A stretch of DNA of 17,012 nucleotides. Origin: JBDTYT01 sp040005555 (GTDB lineage: Bacteria; Actinomycetota; UBA4738; HRBIN12). Position 1 is the stretch's first letter. Every line of letters starts with the position of its first letter. Location of the stretch: positions 1 through 17,012 of the forward strand of contig JBDTYT010000032.1 of the NCBI GenBank assembly GCA_040005555.1, written 5' to 3'. The notes below the pieces were generated by a model that was given only the letters and a program-made list of their open reading frames with translations, was not told where the DNA came from and searched no databases. Of the stretch, positions 1-6,713 are shown in pieces. Made by a program: the position numbers and the translations under genes.

Positions 1-3
1 GGG

Positions 4-77
4 AGCCGGAGAGGGGATTTGAACCCCTGACCTACCACTTACGAGGCGGTTGCTCTGCCAGGCTGAGCTACTCCGGC
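4..77 (-). tRNA. tRNA-Thr (anticodon CGU)
   Basis: Read on the minus strand, the segment folds as a full cloverleaf. The acceptor stem is GCCGGAG/CTCCGGC (77-71 with 11-5), followed by a T discriminator at position 4. The D-arm is closed by GCTC/GAGC, the anticodon stem is ACCGC/GTGGT with one G-U pair, and the T-arm is AGGGG/CCCCT with loop TTCAAAT. The seven-base anticodon loop CTCGTAA gives anticodon CGU, which reads the threonine codon ACG. The 3' CCA is not encoded, since CCC follows the discriminator. Identity rests on the anticodon only. Confidence 0.95.
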
Positions 78-254
78 GACGGACCCAGGAACCATGGCAG
101 GAACCCCGACATGACACCTGACATCCACGTGGAGGCAGTCTATCCGGAGGATCCCGTACCCCCCGACAGGCGCCTCCGCGTCCAAGCGTGGGCCGGCTTT
201 ATGACAGGAATGCAATGGAACGAGACACACCAGGCACGCCGGATCCGCGGTAGA

Positions 255-268
255 TGACAGTCCTCTCA
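255..268. promoter_or_regulatory. Putative operator, imperfect 14-bp dyad upstream of the oxidase operon
   Basis: TGACAGTCCTCTCA has dyad symmetry of the form TGAnAGnnCTnTCA, and here it extends one base pair outward on each side (ATGA...TCAT, 254-269). It differs by one base from the element at 7479-7492, upstream of the response-regulator and USP-UbiB genes. It lies 89 bp before the first gene of the oxidase operon and 16 bp before a candidate -35 box, a position suited to an activator. The binding protein is unknown; the OmpR-type regulator at 6703-7410 is the obvious candidate by inference. Confidence 0.45.
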
Positions 269-284
269 TGCGCTCGTCCTGCGC

Positions 285-314
285 TTGCCCGTGGCGGAGG
301 GTCCGACGTATGGT
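285..314 (+). promoter_or_regulatory. Candidate sigma-70-type promoter of the oxidase operon
   Basis: A -35-like TTGCCC (285-290) and a -10-like TATGGT (309-314) are separated by 18 bp. Transcription would start near 321, giving a leader of about 37 nt that contains the strong ribosome-binding site GGGGAGGG before the ATG at 358. Such short motifs arise easily by chance, so the call rests mainly on position and on the dyad just upstream. Confidence 0.3.
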
Positions 315-357
315 CCGGCGGTTGACCGTCTGACGGCCGTTCTGAGGGGAGGGCCCA

Positions 358-846
358 ATGGGTCGATCGGTTCGCGCTGGAAAGGTAGCGGCGCTCGTAG
401 CCACACTTCTGTTGGTAGCAACAGCATGCTCGAAGTCGACGAACACGCCGACAAGTCCCATCTACAACGTCTTCGCCCAGAAGTTCCGGTTCCACGGCAT
501 GCCGGCGACGATCCCATCGGGCAACATACAGATCAACTTCTCGAACAAGGAGTCGTTCCCGATCACGCACGAGATGATCCTGAAGGCGCTCCCCTCTGGA
601 AAAACGGCGCAGGACATCATCGACAGCGCGAAGGTTCCGGGTTGTAAGGGGGGCGGCCCCTGCGAGACCCAATATCTCGCCTTCGGCGAGATCGCCGGCG
701 TGGACACGGGGGCGACCCTTTCCAACGTGTTCGACCTGCCGCCGGGGAACTACTTCTTTGCTTGCTGGGAGACCGGTACCGTGAGCGGAGGAACCGGACC
801 ACCGCACGCCTCGAAGGGCATGGTGTACACCTTCAAGGTCACCTGA
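358..846 (+). CDS. Cupredoxin-like lipoprotein at the head of the oxidase operon
   Basis: The 162-residue product starts with a lipoprotein-type signal: basic n-region, hydrophobic stretch at about 11-22, then a lipobox-like VATAC with Cys24. It is probably anchored to the outer face of the membrane. The rest looks like a single cupredoxin beta-sandwich. H71 (in ITHEM), C136 (in YFFACW), H150 and M155 (in PPHASKGM) lie in the order of type 1 copper ligands. The PPHASKGM tail resembles the ligand loop of sulfocyanin-like proteins, but about ten extra residues separate Cys from His. C96 and C102 may form a disulfide. The ATG is preceded by GGGGAGGG at good spacing. The stop lies 8 bp before ctaC, so a role as electron carrier to, or copper donor for, the oxidase is plausible. 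The fold is inferred from motifs, and copper binding is unproven. Confidence 0.7.
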   Translation: MGRSVRAGKVAALVATLLLVATACSKSTNTPTSPIYNVFAQKFRFHGMPATIPSGNIQINFSNKESFPITHEMILKALPSGKTAQDIIDSAKVPGCKGGGPCETQYLAFGEIAGVDTGATLSNVFDLPPGNYFFACWETGTVSGGTGPPHASKGMVYTFKVT

Positions 847-854
847 GCCTCGCG

Positions 855-1886
855 ATGAAGCCGGGCAGGCCCGCGGTTCGCGCCTTGGCTGCTCGGCTCG
901 TGCCCGCGGCCTCGGCCGCGCTGCTGTCGAGCTGCGCCAAGCAGGGGATCTCGCCCGAGGCACAGGACGTCCACCGTCTCTACGTGACCATCATGATCAT
1001 CGCCGCGCCGGTGTTCGTCGCGGTCGAGGGGATCCTGCTTTGGTGCGTGTTCCGATATCGCAAGCGCGACGACGAACCCGCCTCGCAAACGGTCGGAGGC
1101 GCCCGCTCGCTCGGGGTCTTCTTCGTCATCCCGGCGATCATCATCAGTGTGCTGTTCCCGTTCGGAGAGGCGACCCTGATGCGGATCGAGCAGCGCGCGG
1201 TCCCGCAGGTGCAGATCAAAGTCGAGGGGTTCCAATGGGAGTGGACCTTCCTGTACCTCAACGAGGGGATCTTCGTGAGCGGGAAGACCCTCGTCCGGCC
1301 GGCCGAGATGGTCCTCCCGGTGGACGAACCGGTGCAGATCCAGCTCACGTCGCGCGACGTGGTCCACTCGTTCTTCATCCCCGATCTCCTGTTCAAGCGC
1401 GATGCGATCCCCGGACGAACGAGTACGTTCACGTTCACCCCCACCGTGCTCGGCACCTACCAGTCACAGTGCGCAGAGTTCTGCGGTCTGTGGCATTCGA
1501 AGATGACGTTCGACGTTCGGGTGGTGTCGCCGCTCGATTATCAGGCGTGGATCAAGGAGCAGCGGGTAGCGGCGAAGAGCGTCACCTGCGAGCCTCAGGG
1601 AACCACGCTGTCGATGATCGCCCACAACATCTCGTGGAACCATTACTGTCTCGCGGTTCCGGCGAACACCCCGTTCACCGTCAACGTCACGAACCAGGAC
1701 GTGGGGATCCAGCACAACTTCTCGATCTACGACAGCTTCTTCGAGAAGAAGAACTACTTCAAGTCACCGAGGATCACGGGCCCGGCGAGCGAAACGCTGA
1801 ACGTGAGCGGGCTCCCACCCGGTCACTACTATTTCCAATGCGATGTGCACGGCCCCGCGATGTCGGGTGCCTTCATCGTGAAATGA
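855..1886 (+). CDS. ctaC: Cytochrome c oxidase subunit II with an extra C-terminal cupredoxin domain
   Basis: The 343-residue subunit II receives electrons at its binuclear CuA centre and passes them to heme a in subunit I. It has a lipoprotein-like signal (LLSSC, Cys27), TM helices at about 42-67 and 85-105, and the aromatic electron-entry motif QWEW (W128, W130). The full CuA ligand set is present: H171, C206, E208 (backbone ligand), C210, H214 and M217, the last five in CAEFCGLWHSKM. The family normally ends soon after this site, but here about 110 more residues form a second cupredoxin-like domain with H287, C329, H332 and M336 (C-x2-H-x3-M), a complete type 1 copper set. There is no CXXCH, so it is not a caa3-type cytochrome c fusion. 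An open frame extends upstream to 762, but the ATG at 855 follows the previous stop and directly precedes the signal peptide. ctaD starts 16 bp after its stop. Confidence 0.95.
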   Translation: MKPGRPAVRALAARLVPAASAALLSSCAKQGISPEAQDVHRLYVTIMIIAAPVFVAVEGILLWCVFRYRKRDDEPASQTVGGARSLGVFFVIPAIIISVLFPFGEATLMRIEQRAVPQVQIKVEGFQWEWTFLYLNEGIFVSGKTLVRPAEMVLPVDEPVQIQLTSRDVVHSFFIPDLLFKRDAIPGRTSTFTFTPTVLGTYQSQCAEFCGLWHSKMTFDVRVVSPLDYQAWIKEQRVAAKSVTCEPQGTTLSMIAHNISWNHYCLAVPANTPFTVNVTNQDVGIQHNFSIYDSFFEKKNYFKSPRITGPASETLNVSGLPPGHYYFQCDVHGPAMSGAFIVK

Positions 1887-1902
1887 GCTCGGAGGGCTCG
1901 CC

Positions 1903-3528
1903 ATGGCGGTGATACAAGCTCCACCGAGGGTCGAACCCGAGCCGGCCCCGCGACGGCTCGTTGGCTGGCTCACGACCACCGACCACAAGAAGATCGGGAT
2001 CCTCTATCTCGTCAACAGCTTCTCGTTCTTCGCGATCGCGGGCGTGTTCGCGCTGCTCATGCGCACCGAGCTCGCGCGGCCCGGCATCCAAGTCTTCGCG
2101 CCGCATGCGTATAACCAGATCTTCACGCTTCACGGAACGCTGATGATCTTCCTGGTCATCTTCCCGCTGCTCGCGGGCTTCGGGAACTACTTCGTGCCGC
2201 TCCAGATCGGGGCGCTCGACATGGCGTTCCCGCGGATCAACGCCCTGTCGTTCTGGTTGCTACCGGTCGGCGGCCTCACGATCCTCTCCGGGTTCCTCGC
2301 CAAGGGCGGAGCGGCCGCGGCTGCATGGACCGGCTATCCGCCGCTTTCCGAGCAGCTCGGGACCGGCCAGGACCTGTGGATCGCCGGCCTGATCTTGGTC
2401 GGCACTGCCTCGATCCTCGGAGGAGTCAACTTCATCGTGACGATCATCCGCATGCGAGCGCCCGGAATGACCATGATGCGGATGCCCGTGTTCGTCTGGA
2501 GCATCCTCGCGACGTCGCTGCTCGTGATCCTCGCGGCGCCCGTTCTGACCGCGGGCCTCATCATGCTATTCGCGGACCGACGGCTCGGAACCGCCTTCTT
2601 CGACCCCACGCAAGGGGGCGTCCCGCTGCTGTGGCAGCACGTCTTCTGGTTCTTCGGGCATCCCGAGGTGTACATGCTGATCCTCGGAGCCTGGGGCGTG
2701 GTCAGCGAGGTCATCCCAGTGTTCTCCGGGAAGCCGATCTTCAGCTACCGAGGCGTGGTCCTGTCGTTCCTCATGATCACGGCCCTGTCGTTCACCGTCT
2801 GGGCGCATCACATGTTCGCGACCGGAGCCGTCGAGCTGCCGTTCTTCAGCGTCACGACCGAGTTGATCTCGATCCCCACGGGCGTGCTCTTCTTCATCTG
2901 GCTCGCCACGCTCTGGAAGGGGAAACTCCGCCTGGAGCCGCCGATGCTCTTCGCCCTCGGCTTCATCGCGATGTTCCTGATCGGAGGCATCGACGGCGTG
3001 TGGGCAGCGTCGCCAGCGATGGACTTCGCCATCCACGACACGTACTGGGTGGTCGCGCACCTGCACTACGTGCTCTTCGGCGGCACGATCTTCGGCGTGA
3101 TGTCGGCGATGTATTACTGGTTCCCGAAGATGACCGGGCGGATGCTTTCCCGGCGGCTCGGCATCTGGCAGTTCTGGCTCCAGCTCGTCGGGTTCAATCT
3201 GACCTTCTTCCCGATGCACATCCTCGGCCTCCGGGGGATGCCGAGGAGGATCGCCGACTACGCGCCCGATCGAGGCTGGAGCTTCCTGAACCTCGTGGCC
3301 TCGACCGGCGCGTTCGTGATCGGGACCGCGATGATCATCTTCTTCGTCAACATCTTCCTCACGCTGCGCAAGCCGCGGACGGCACCCGATGACCCGTGGG
3401 GTGGCAGCACGCTCGAGTGGGCCACCTCGTCGCCGCCGCCCCCACACAACTTCGACTCGCTACCGCCGATCCGGTCGAACCGGCCCGTGCACGACCTCCG
3501 CGAGGCCGAACGGGGAGAGAACACATGA
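1903..3528 (+). CDS. ctaD: Cytochrome c oxidase subunit I, aa3/A1-type
   Basis: The 541-residue catalytic subunit reduces O2 at heme a3-CuB and pumps protons. Heme a ligands are H77 and H388. CuB ligands are H253, H302 and H303, and H386 binds heme a3. HPEVY (253-257) holds the cross-linked Tyr257 and the Glu255 that defines A1-type enzymes. D-channel residues D106, N113 and N95 are present. The K channel is atypical: the motif usually read PTGIK-x-F-S-W is PTGVLFFIW (325-333), so the channel Lys is Leu329 and its Ser partner is Ile332. S268, which aligns with Ser299 of the Rhodobacter enzyme, and T326 are kept, and Glu320 sits nine residues before the missing Lys. The C-terminal tail (about 490-541) is hydrophilic and Pro-rich. 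GGAGGG precedes the ATG by 6 bp. The stop overlaps ctaE in ATGA. Confidence 0.98.
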   Translation: MAVIQAPPRVEPEPAPRRLVGWLTTTDHKKIGILYLVNSFSFFAIAGVFALLMRTELARPGIQVFAPHAYNQIFTLHGTLMIFLVIFPLLAGFGNYFVPLQIGALDMAFPRINALSFWLLPVGGLTILSGFLAKGGAAAAAWTGYPPLSEQLGTGQDLWIAGLILVGTASILGGVNFIVTIIRMRAPGMTMMRMPVFVWSILATSLLVILAAPVLTAGLIMLFADRRLGTAFFDPTQGGVPLLWQHVFWFFGHPEVYMLILGAWGVVSEVIPVFSGKPIFSYRGVVLSFLMITALSFTVWAHHMFATGAVELPFFSVTTELISIPTGVLFFIWLATLWKGKLRLEPPMLFALGFIAMFLIGGIDGVWAASPAMDFAIHDTYWVVAHLHYVLFGGTIFGVMSAMYYWFPKMTGRMLSRRLGIWQFWLQLVGFNLTFFPMHILGLRGMPRRIADYAPDRGWSFLNLVASTGAFVIGTAMIIFFVNIFLTLRKPRTAPDDPWGGSTLEWATSSPPPPHNFDSLPPIRSNRPVHDLREAERGENT

Positions 3529-4112
3529 GCGCCGTCACCGCATCGCAACAGCGCGAACGCAGGGAGATGAGCGGCCCGATCCTCGGGATGGTCCTGTTCG
3601 TCGCGTCGGAAGCGATGTTCTTCGCGGCCTTCTTCGGCGCGTACTTCACGATCCGCGCGAACGCCGACGTCTGGCCCCCCAAGGGCATCCCCCACCTGAA
3701 GATCGACGTCGCGTCCATCCTCACGGTCATCCTCGTCTCGAGCAGCGTGGTCCTGCAGATGGCGATCCGGGCGATCCGCAGAGGCGATCCGAAGCGGGCG
3801 ATGACATGGCTGGGCGCGACGGTCGCGCTCGGCGTCACGTTCCTCGGGCTCCAGCTCTACGACTATTCACAACTGGGGTTCGGGGTGAAGGACGGCACGT
3901 TCGGAACGCTCTTCTACGTCATGACCGGTCTGCACATGGCCCATGTGTTCGGCGGCGTGATCTTCCTGTCCCTGGTCCTATGGCAGGGGATCGCCGGCCT
4001 GCTCTCGCGGACGCGGTACGAGCCCCTCGAGGCGGGCGCCATCTACTGGCACTTCGTCGATGTCGTTTGGATCTGCCTGTTCAGCGTCTTCTATCTCCTG
4101 ACACCGAGGTGA
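3525..4112 (+). CDS. ctaE: Cytochrome c oxidase subunit III
   Basis: The 195-residue, five-TM protein matches the short (five-helix) form of subunit III, which stabilises subunit I and supports proton uptake into the D channel. Family landmarks are ASEAMFF with Glu29 in the first helix, GLHMAHVFGG (H137, H140), and YWHFVDVVW (H176, D179) in the last helix. The frame stays open upstream to 3396, but the ATG at 3525 is chosen because it overlaps the ctaD stop (ATGA), follows GGGGAGAG, and gives the normal family N-terminus. It is probably translationally coupled to ctaD, and its stop is 4 bp before ctaF. Confidence 0.96.
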   Translation: MSAVTASQQRERREMSGPILGMVLFVASEAMFFAAFFGAYFTIRANADVWPPKGIPHLKIDVASILTVILVSSSVVLQMAIRAIRRGDPKRAMTWLGATVALGVTFLGLQLYDYSQLGFGVKDGTFGTLFYVMTGLHMAHVFGGVIFLSLVLWQGIAGLLSRTRYEPLEAGAIYWHFVDVVWICLFSVFYLLTPR

Positions 4113-4116
4113 CTGC

Positions 4117-4503
4117 ATGAGCACGACCTCGAGGATCTGGTTCGCGCTCGCGGGGTTCCTACTGATCGCCGGCGCCGTATACGGGATCACGAGCAAGGAG
4201 TACGCAGGTGCTCCGCTGCTGCTGGTCGGCGGCGCAACGTTCTGCTACCTCGGGCTCGTCGGCCGATCGGTCGTGCATCGATCCGAGCGTGAGGCCGAGG
4301 CCCCGGGCCATGCCGACGAGGGCGAGGTCCACGTCGCTCCCACGATCTGGCCGTTCGCCTTCTCGGTCGCCGGCGTGATCATCGCGCTCGGGGTCATCGT
4401 GAACGCGTGGATCCTCGTTCTCGGGGTGCTCGCGTTCGCGGTCTCGGCGGCGGGTTGGCTCCGCGAGGTCCTCCGAGGGCACGCGCACGCCGACGGATCG
4501 TGA
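4117..4503 (+). CDS. ctaF: Cytochrome c oxidase subunit IV, actinobacterial type
   Basis: The 128-residue membrane protein has helices at about 7-25 and 32-50, a hydrophilic His/Glu-rich loop at about 53-72, then two closely packed helices (about 76-96 and 97-113) starting with the WPF motif common in this family. Size, hydropathy and position as fourth gene after ctaC-ctaD-ctaE fit the small subunit IV of actinobacterial aa3 oxidases (Pfam family Cyt_c_ox_IV), an accessory subunit without redox centres. The assignment rests on context and weak motif similarity rather than catalytic residues. Only 10 bp separate its stop from the convergent gene at 4514-4708, so there is no room for a conventional terminator between them. 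Confidence 0.8.
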   Translation: MSTTSRIWFALAGFLLIAGAVYGITSKEYAGAPLLLVGGATFCYLGLVGRSVVHRSEREAEAPGHADEGEVHVAPTIWPFAFSVAGVIIALGVIVNAWILVLGVLAFAVSAAGWLREVLRGHAHADGS

Positions 4504-4513
4504 CGTTGTTCGG

Positions 4514-4708
4514 TCAGCCTCGCACGATCAGCCAGCCGGCGATGAGCACGAGCGGCAGAAGCACCGCGAGGAACACCGTCGCGTGGTACTGGGAAGGGCT
4601 GGGGCTCGGAAGCGACCCCGGATTGCATCGGCGGCACACGGATCGCCCCCACGGAACCCGGTCGCCGCACCGGATGCAACGGTCGTAGCGATCACCAAGT
4701 CCCTTCAT
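4514..4708 (-). CDS. Small zinc-ribbon protein with one C-terminal TM helix
   Basis: This predicted 64-residue protein has two CxxC knuckles, C11/C14 (CIRCG) and C25/C28 (CRRC), typical of a zinc ribbon. A Ser/Pro linker (31-40) and one hydrophobic helix (about 44-62) follow, so the ribbon probably lies in the cytoplasm, anchored to the membrane. The minus-strand ATG at 4708 has GGGGG a few bases upstream and lies 24 bp after the ctaG stop, making it the last gene of the regulator-kinase-ctaG operon. No specific function is recognised. Metal handling or membrane-protein assembly would fit its position next to ctaG but is speculative. It ends 10 bp from the convergent ctaF stop. Confidence 0.7.
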   Translation of the reverse strand: MKGLGDRYDRCIRCGDRVPWGRSVCRRCNPGSLPSPSPSQYHATVFLAVLLPLVLIAGWLIVRG

Positions 4709-4732
4709 CGAACCCCCATCCCGAGCGCGCGC

Positions 4733-5587
4733 TCACGACCCCGAGCCCTCCCCGAGCTCGACCGCGGAGCGTAGGAGCCGCTCATCGACGCGGCGAGCCT
4801 CGCGTTCGTCCGCGCGCATCCAATCGAACAGAACGAATGCCAGTGCCGGCACGATCAGAAACATCCCGCCGGTCCACATCAGCGCCCCCGCGACGCGCTG
4901 ATCGGCGAGGGCGCGAGCGGTGCCCTCGACGGCCGCATACGCCGGGTAGAGGACGTGTCGCGCGCTGAAGATCGCGAGACCGAGAAAGGCCATCGCAGGC
5001 ATCGCGAGGAACAGGTAGAAGATCCGGGCCGGATACGAAAGGTGCGAGGGTGCCGGATCGACGGCGATCACCGGCAACCAGAACAGGAGGGCCGTCACGA
5101 GGTAGGCGAGGTGCTCGGCGGTGTGGATCCCCGCGCTCCGAAGCGTCGCCTCGTACAGGCCGGTCATGTGCGATGCCCACATGAAGCCGAAGAAGAGCGC
5201 CCAGGCGACGAGCGGGTTCGCAAGGAAGCGGATCGGGGCGCTGTGCAGGAGCGAAAGGATCCTTCTGCGAGCAACCCCAGGCCACGCCTGCAGCGCAAGG
5301 GTGACGGGAGCTCCGAGCACGAGGAGCGGAGCGGCGATCATGGTCAGAAGCAGGTGTTGGACCATGTGGACCGAAAAGGAGGTCTGCGCACCCGCGTCGA
5401 TCGGAGACTCGAGCGCGGCGAAGATCGCGATGAGGCCCCCGAAGAAATACCAGCGGTGCCGGCCGGCGACGCGGCGTCCGCCTCGGGCGCGTCGCACCCG
5501 CTCCTCCGCGTGCACGTAGAGCGCCCCGGCCACGATCAAGCCGAGCGTGACCGGCGGCTCAAGGAGCCAGCTGGCCAGGATCCTCAC
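4733..5587 (-). CDS. ctaG: Cytochrome c oxidase assembly factor CtaG (caa3_CtaG family)
   Basis: The 284-residue polytopic membrane protein has about seven helices. Its hallmark is SVHMVQHLLL (H74, H78) followed by APLLVLGAP, as in the Bacillus-type CtaG family needed for maturation of aa3/caa3 oxidase and linked to copper delivery. This is not the Cox11-type CtaG. Further conserved-looking His residues are H140 (ASHMTGLYE), H155/H159 (HTAEH) and H211. The C-terminal tail (about 258-284) is charged and cytoplasmic. The start is a GTG at 5587 on the minus strand, because no ATG occurs before the first helix; it overlaps the end of the kinase gene by 29 bp, suggesting translational coupling. 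It lies convergent to the oxidase genes it presumably serves. Confidence 0.92.
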   Translation of the reverse strand: MRILASWLLEPPVTLGLIVAGALYVHAEERVRRARGGRRVAGRHRWYFFGGLIAIFAALESPIDAGAQTSFSVHMVQHLLLTMIAAPLLVLGAPVTLALQAWPGVARRRILSLLHSAPIRFLANPLVAWALFFGFMWASHMTGLYEATLRSAGIHTAEHLAYLVTALLFWLPVIAVDPAPSHLSYPARIFYLFLAMPAMAFLGLAIFSARHVLYPAYAAVEGTARALADQRVAGALMWTGGMFLIVPALAFVLFDWMRADEREARRVDERLLRSAVELGEGSGS

Positions 5588-6713
5588 CCACTCGCGCGCT
5601 CATCGGTGACGAGGCGGCCCCCGGCCGCCCGACCCCGCCACCCGTGACCGAACCATTGCCGTTCGGACCGTGAACGATCGGCAGCGAGATCTCGAAGCTC
5701 GTCCCCGCTCCTTCGATGCTCTCGACGTGGATCGTGCCACCGTGCGCCTCAACGATCGCACCGACGATCGGCAACCCGAGCCCCGCCCCGCCCGTGTGCC
5801 GGCTGCGGCCCGGATCCGCCCGGGCGAACCGATCGAAGATCCGGTCGAGGTCGGCGGCGGGGATCCCCGTCCCCGTGTCGCGAACCGAGACGACCGCCCT
5901 GCCGTCATCGCGATGGACGGCAACCTCGATCGTGTCGTGCTCCCCCGTGTGGTTCACGGCGTTCTCGATGAGCGCATCGAGCGCGACGGCCAGGCGCTCG
6001 GGATCGGCAAGCACGGTGGCCTCCTCCGCGCTCCCGAGGACCCACCGCCTCGGCGTCGCGGTCCACCGCCGCACGGTCTCGAACACGACGGATTCGAGAT
6101 CGACCGGTATCGGGTTGAGGAACTCCGGATCCTCGGTGCCCGCCAGGACCAGGAGGCGATCCGCCAGGCGGCGCAGCCGCATGAGCTCGTCCGCGATCAC
6201 GGCGGCGTCCCCCGCGATCGTCGGATCGGTGGCCGTCCGCTGGATCAGCTCCGCGTGGCCGAGCGCCACCGTGATCGGCGTTCGGAGCTCGTGGGAGGCA
6301 TCCTGAACGAACCGTCGTTCCCGCTCGAGCAGGCGCAGGTTCGTGGTCGAGATCCGCTCGGTCTCCTCCATCGCCGTGAGCCGACGACGCGCGTGCCACA
6401 CCATCGCGAGGAACATCGCCGCCATCAGCGGGACCTCTGTGAGCTCGTCGAGCGGCTGCGCCCCGCGGGTGACGTCGATCCAGATGAACGCGGCCGTCGT
6501 GGCCACGACCCCGGCGAGGACCAGGAGCGTCGGGCGCACCTGCCACACGCGGAAGCCGTAGAGGAGCGTGAGGCTCACCCAGATGAAATGGAACGGGACC
6601 GTCTCCCAGGTGGCGTAGAACTGCATCGCCCAGAGGTTCGCGAGCCAGAAGAGCGCCCACGCAGCATCGATCCAGCGCTCTCGTGTCGGCCACTCGAACG
6701 GGTCAGTCCGCAT
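5559..6713 (-). CDS. Membrane sensor histidine kinase, partner of the OmpR-type regulator
   Basis: The 384-residue kinase has four N-terminal TM helices (about 14-36, 39-57, 61-82, 92-108) joined by very short loops, so any signal is probably sensed within the membrane rather than by a large outer domain. A short linker leads to the DHp domain with the H-box HELRTP (H141), then an ATPase domain with N-box LIENAVNH (N251), G1 DTGTGIP (from D279), F-box FDRFARAD and G2 GAGLGLP (309-315). All catalytic motifs are intact. A Gly/Pro/Ser-rich tail of about 35 residues follows and is encoded by DNA overlapping the ctaG start. The ATG at 6713 overlaps the regulator's end by 11 bp. Linkage to ctaG suggests a respiratory, redox or copper signal, which is inference. 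Confidence 0.95.
   Translation of the reverse strand: MRTDPFEWPTRERWIDAAWALFWLANLWAMQFYATWETVPFHFIWVSLTLLYGFRVWQVRPTLLVLAGVVATTAAFIWIDVTRGAQPLDELTEVPLMAAMFLAMVWHARRRLTAMEETERISTTNLRLLERERRFVQDASHELRTPITVALGHAELIQRTATDPTIAGDAAVIADELMRLRRLADRLLVLAGTEDPEFLNPIPVDLESVVFETVRRWTATPRRWVLGSAEEATVLADPERLAVALDALIENAVNHTGEHDTIEVAVHRDDGRAVVSVRDTGTGIPAADLDRIFDRFARADPGRSRHTGGAGLGLPIVGAIVEAHGGTIHVESIEGAGTSFEISLPIVHGPNGNGSVTGGGVGRPGAASSPMSARVGEDPGQLAP

Noticed and set aside
762..854. Upstream in-frame extension of ctaC.
   Set aside because: It overlaps the lipoprotein gene and would put 31 hydrophilic residues before the signal peptide; the ATG at 855 fits better.
4504..4513. Possible bidirectional terminators at the convergent ends (4504-4513, 9640-9656, 12652-12659).
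   Set aside because: The gaps are 8-17 bp with no stem-loop plus T-run, so no intrinsic terminator can be supported there.
4723..4734. Perfect 12-bp palindrome GAGCGCGCGCTC at the end of ctaG.
   Set aside because: A CG-repeat palindrome overlapping a stop codon in GC-rich DNA is expected by chance; there is no T-run to make it a terminator and no second copy.
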